DNA of 64,000 nucleotides, taken from Mycolicibacterium sediminis (GTDB lineage Bacteria; Actinomycetota; Actinomycetes; Mycobacteriales; Mycobacteriaceae). Shown here one piece after another: positions 63,420 to 64,000 of the stretch (within the stretch, counting starts at the first letter, position 1; the number at the start of each line of letters is the position of its first letter). The position numbers and the translations under genes are program-made. The notes under the pieces were generated by a model. It was given only the letters and a program-made list of their open reading frames with translations. It was not told the origin of the DNA and did not search any database. The stretch lies in the NCBI RefSeq assembly GCF_010731735.1, contig NZ_AP022588.1, positions 1,798,001 to 1,862,000 of the forward strand, written 5' to 3'.

Positions 63420-64000
63420 ATGAGCACGAGTGACCGGGTGCGCGCGATCCTGGGCGGAACCGTCGCGGCCTACCGTTCCGACCCGGCGTACCAGCAGCGC
63501 GCGGACGTCCACCACGAGCTGGACTGGATCGGCCGTCGGCTCAACCAGCCCATCCGTATCGCGCTGGCCGGCACGTTGAAGGCGGGCAAGTCGACACTGG
63601 TCAACGCGCTGGTGGGCGAGGACATCGCGCCCACCGACGCCACGGAGGCGACCCGCATCGTCACGTGGTTCCGGCACGGTCCGACCCCCAAGGTGACCGC
63701 CAACCACCGCGGTGGGCGCCGCACCAACGTCCCGATCGCCCGCGAGGCGTGGGACCCCGCCAAGCACCGGGGCCTGACGTTCGACTTCGCCACCGTCGAC
63801 CCGGGCGACGTCGTCGACCTCGACGTCGAGTGGCCCGCCGCCGAACTCATCGACGCCACGATCATCGACACGCCGGGTACGTCGTCGCTGAACCGGGACG
63901 TCTCCGAGCGGACGCTGCGCCTCCTCGTCCCCGAGGACGGCGTTCCCCGCGTCGACGCCGTGGTGTTCCTGCTCCGCACGCTCAACGCCGCCGACATCGC
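63420..64000 (+). CDS. iniC: IniC, dynamin-like GTPase (partial, 3' end outside window)
   Basis: The first 193 residues of a second dynamin-like GTPase. G1 loop AGTLKAGKST at about 50-59, switch region DATEATRIVTWF, G3 DTPGTSSLN at about 157. The frame stays open to the right edge. It pairs with iniA as in the M. tuberculosis iniBAC operon and probably forms a heteromeric fission machine with IniA, inferred from paired dynamins. ATG 63420. Confidence 0.92.
   Translation, partial: MSTSDRVRAILGGTVAAYRSDPAYQQRADVHHELDWIGRRLNQPIRIALAGTLKAGKSTLVNALVGEDIAPTDATEATRIVTWFRHGPTPKVTANHRGGRRTNVPIAREAWDPAKHRGLTFDFATVDPGDVVDLDVEWPAAELIDATIIDTPGTSSLNRDVSERTLRLLVPEDGVPRVDAVVFLLRTLNAADI

Overview
The window is chromosomal DNA from a mycobacterium, most likely a Mycolicibacterium-type environmental or fast-growing species. 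The evidence is high GC, frequent GTG starts, MmpS/MmpL exporters, PGRS-like glycine-rich proteins, a DUF222/HNH protein, a mycothiol-type enzyme, a CYP140-like P450 and an iniBAC locus. The gene set and order recall the M. tuberculosis Rv0315-Rv0343 stretch from memory (GH16, dcd, udgA, rmlA, aspC, Rv0338c, Rv0339c, iniB-iniA-iniC), with extra genes inserted.

Layout. (1) 1-5453, minus strand: a peptide ABC importer operon, dppA-dppC-dppB-dppD-dppF, with dppF cut by the window edge. (2) 5595-9216, minus strand: a type II restriction-modification pair (EcoRV-family endonuclease plus Dcm-type C5 methyltransferase) directly downstream of a triple-PAS diguanylate cyclase that may have a coupled 10-residue leader. 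(3) 9217-16381: an AT-rich gap, an unrecognised protein, and secreted envelope proteins: an M15/VldE-like protein, an esterase remnant, a DUF4185 putative arabinanase, a VPPVPVG-repeat protein, an L,D-transpeptidase and a low-complexity surface protein. (4) 16465-22090: a TetR regulator divergent from mmpS-mmpL and an Rv0455c-like secreted protein, i.e. the siderophore-export set, then a GH16 protein. (5) 22100-31847: two very large PGRS-like proteins that lack a PE domain and carry ordinary signal peptides, flanking a diiron ferritin-like oxygenase. (6) 32135-50077: a LAL regulator, a serine hydrolase, tRNA-Gly(CCC), a DUF2127 protein, dcd, amt, an Hsp70-like membrane protein, udgA, a DUF1330/P450/mycothiol-enzyme operon, rmlA, a YibE/F protein, a DUF222 HNH protein and a DUF4304 protein. 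(7) 50081-54580, minus strand: the EtfD-type iron-sulfur membrane protein followed by an aminotransferase. (8) 54871-64000: an enlarged iniBAC island. A membrane-anchored Hsp70-like protein and an IniR-type LAL regulator are transcribed leftward. Two IniB-domain proteins, iniA and iniC (cut by the right edge) are transcribed rightward.

How it works together. Much of the window deals with the cell envelope: peptidoglycan cross-linking, arabinan and glucan hydrolases, dTDP-rhamnose and UDP-glucuronate precursors, siderophore and lipid export, surface glycine-rich proteins, and the dynamin-like Ini system that responds to cell-wall stress. The strongest second-look items are the EcoRV-fold endonuclease with a cytosine methyltransferase partner, the CCCCTAA(T/C) repeats shared by the two ini promoter regions, the strong hairpins flanking iniB, and the PGRS proteins without PE domains. 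All family names come from motifs and memory; no search was run.
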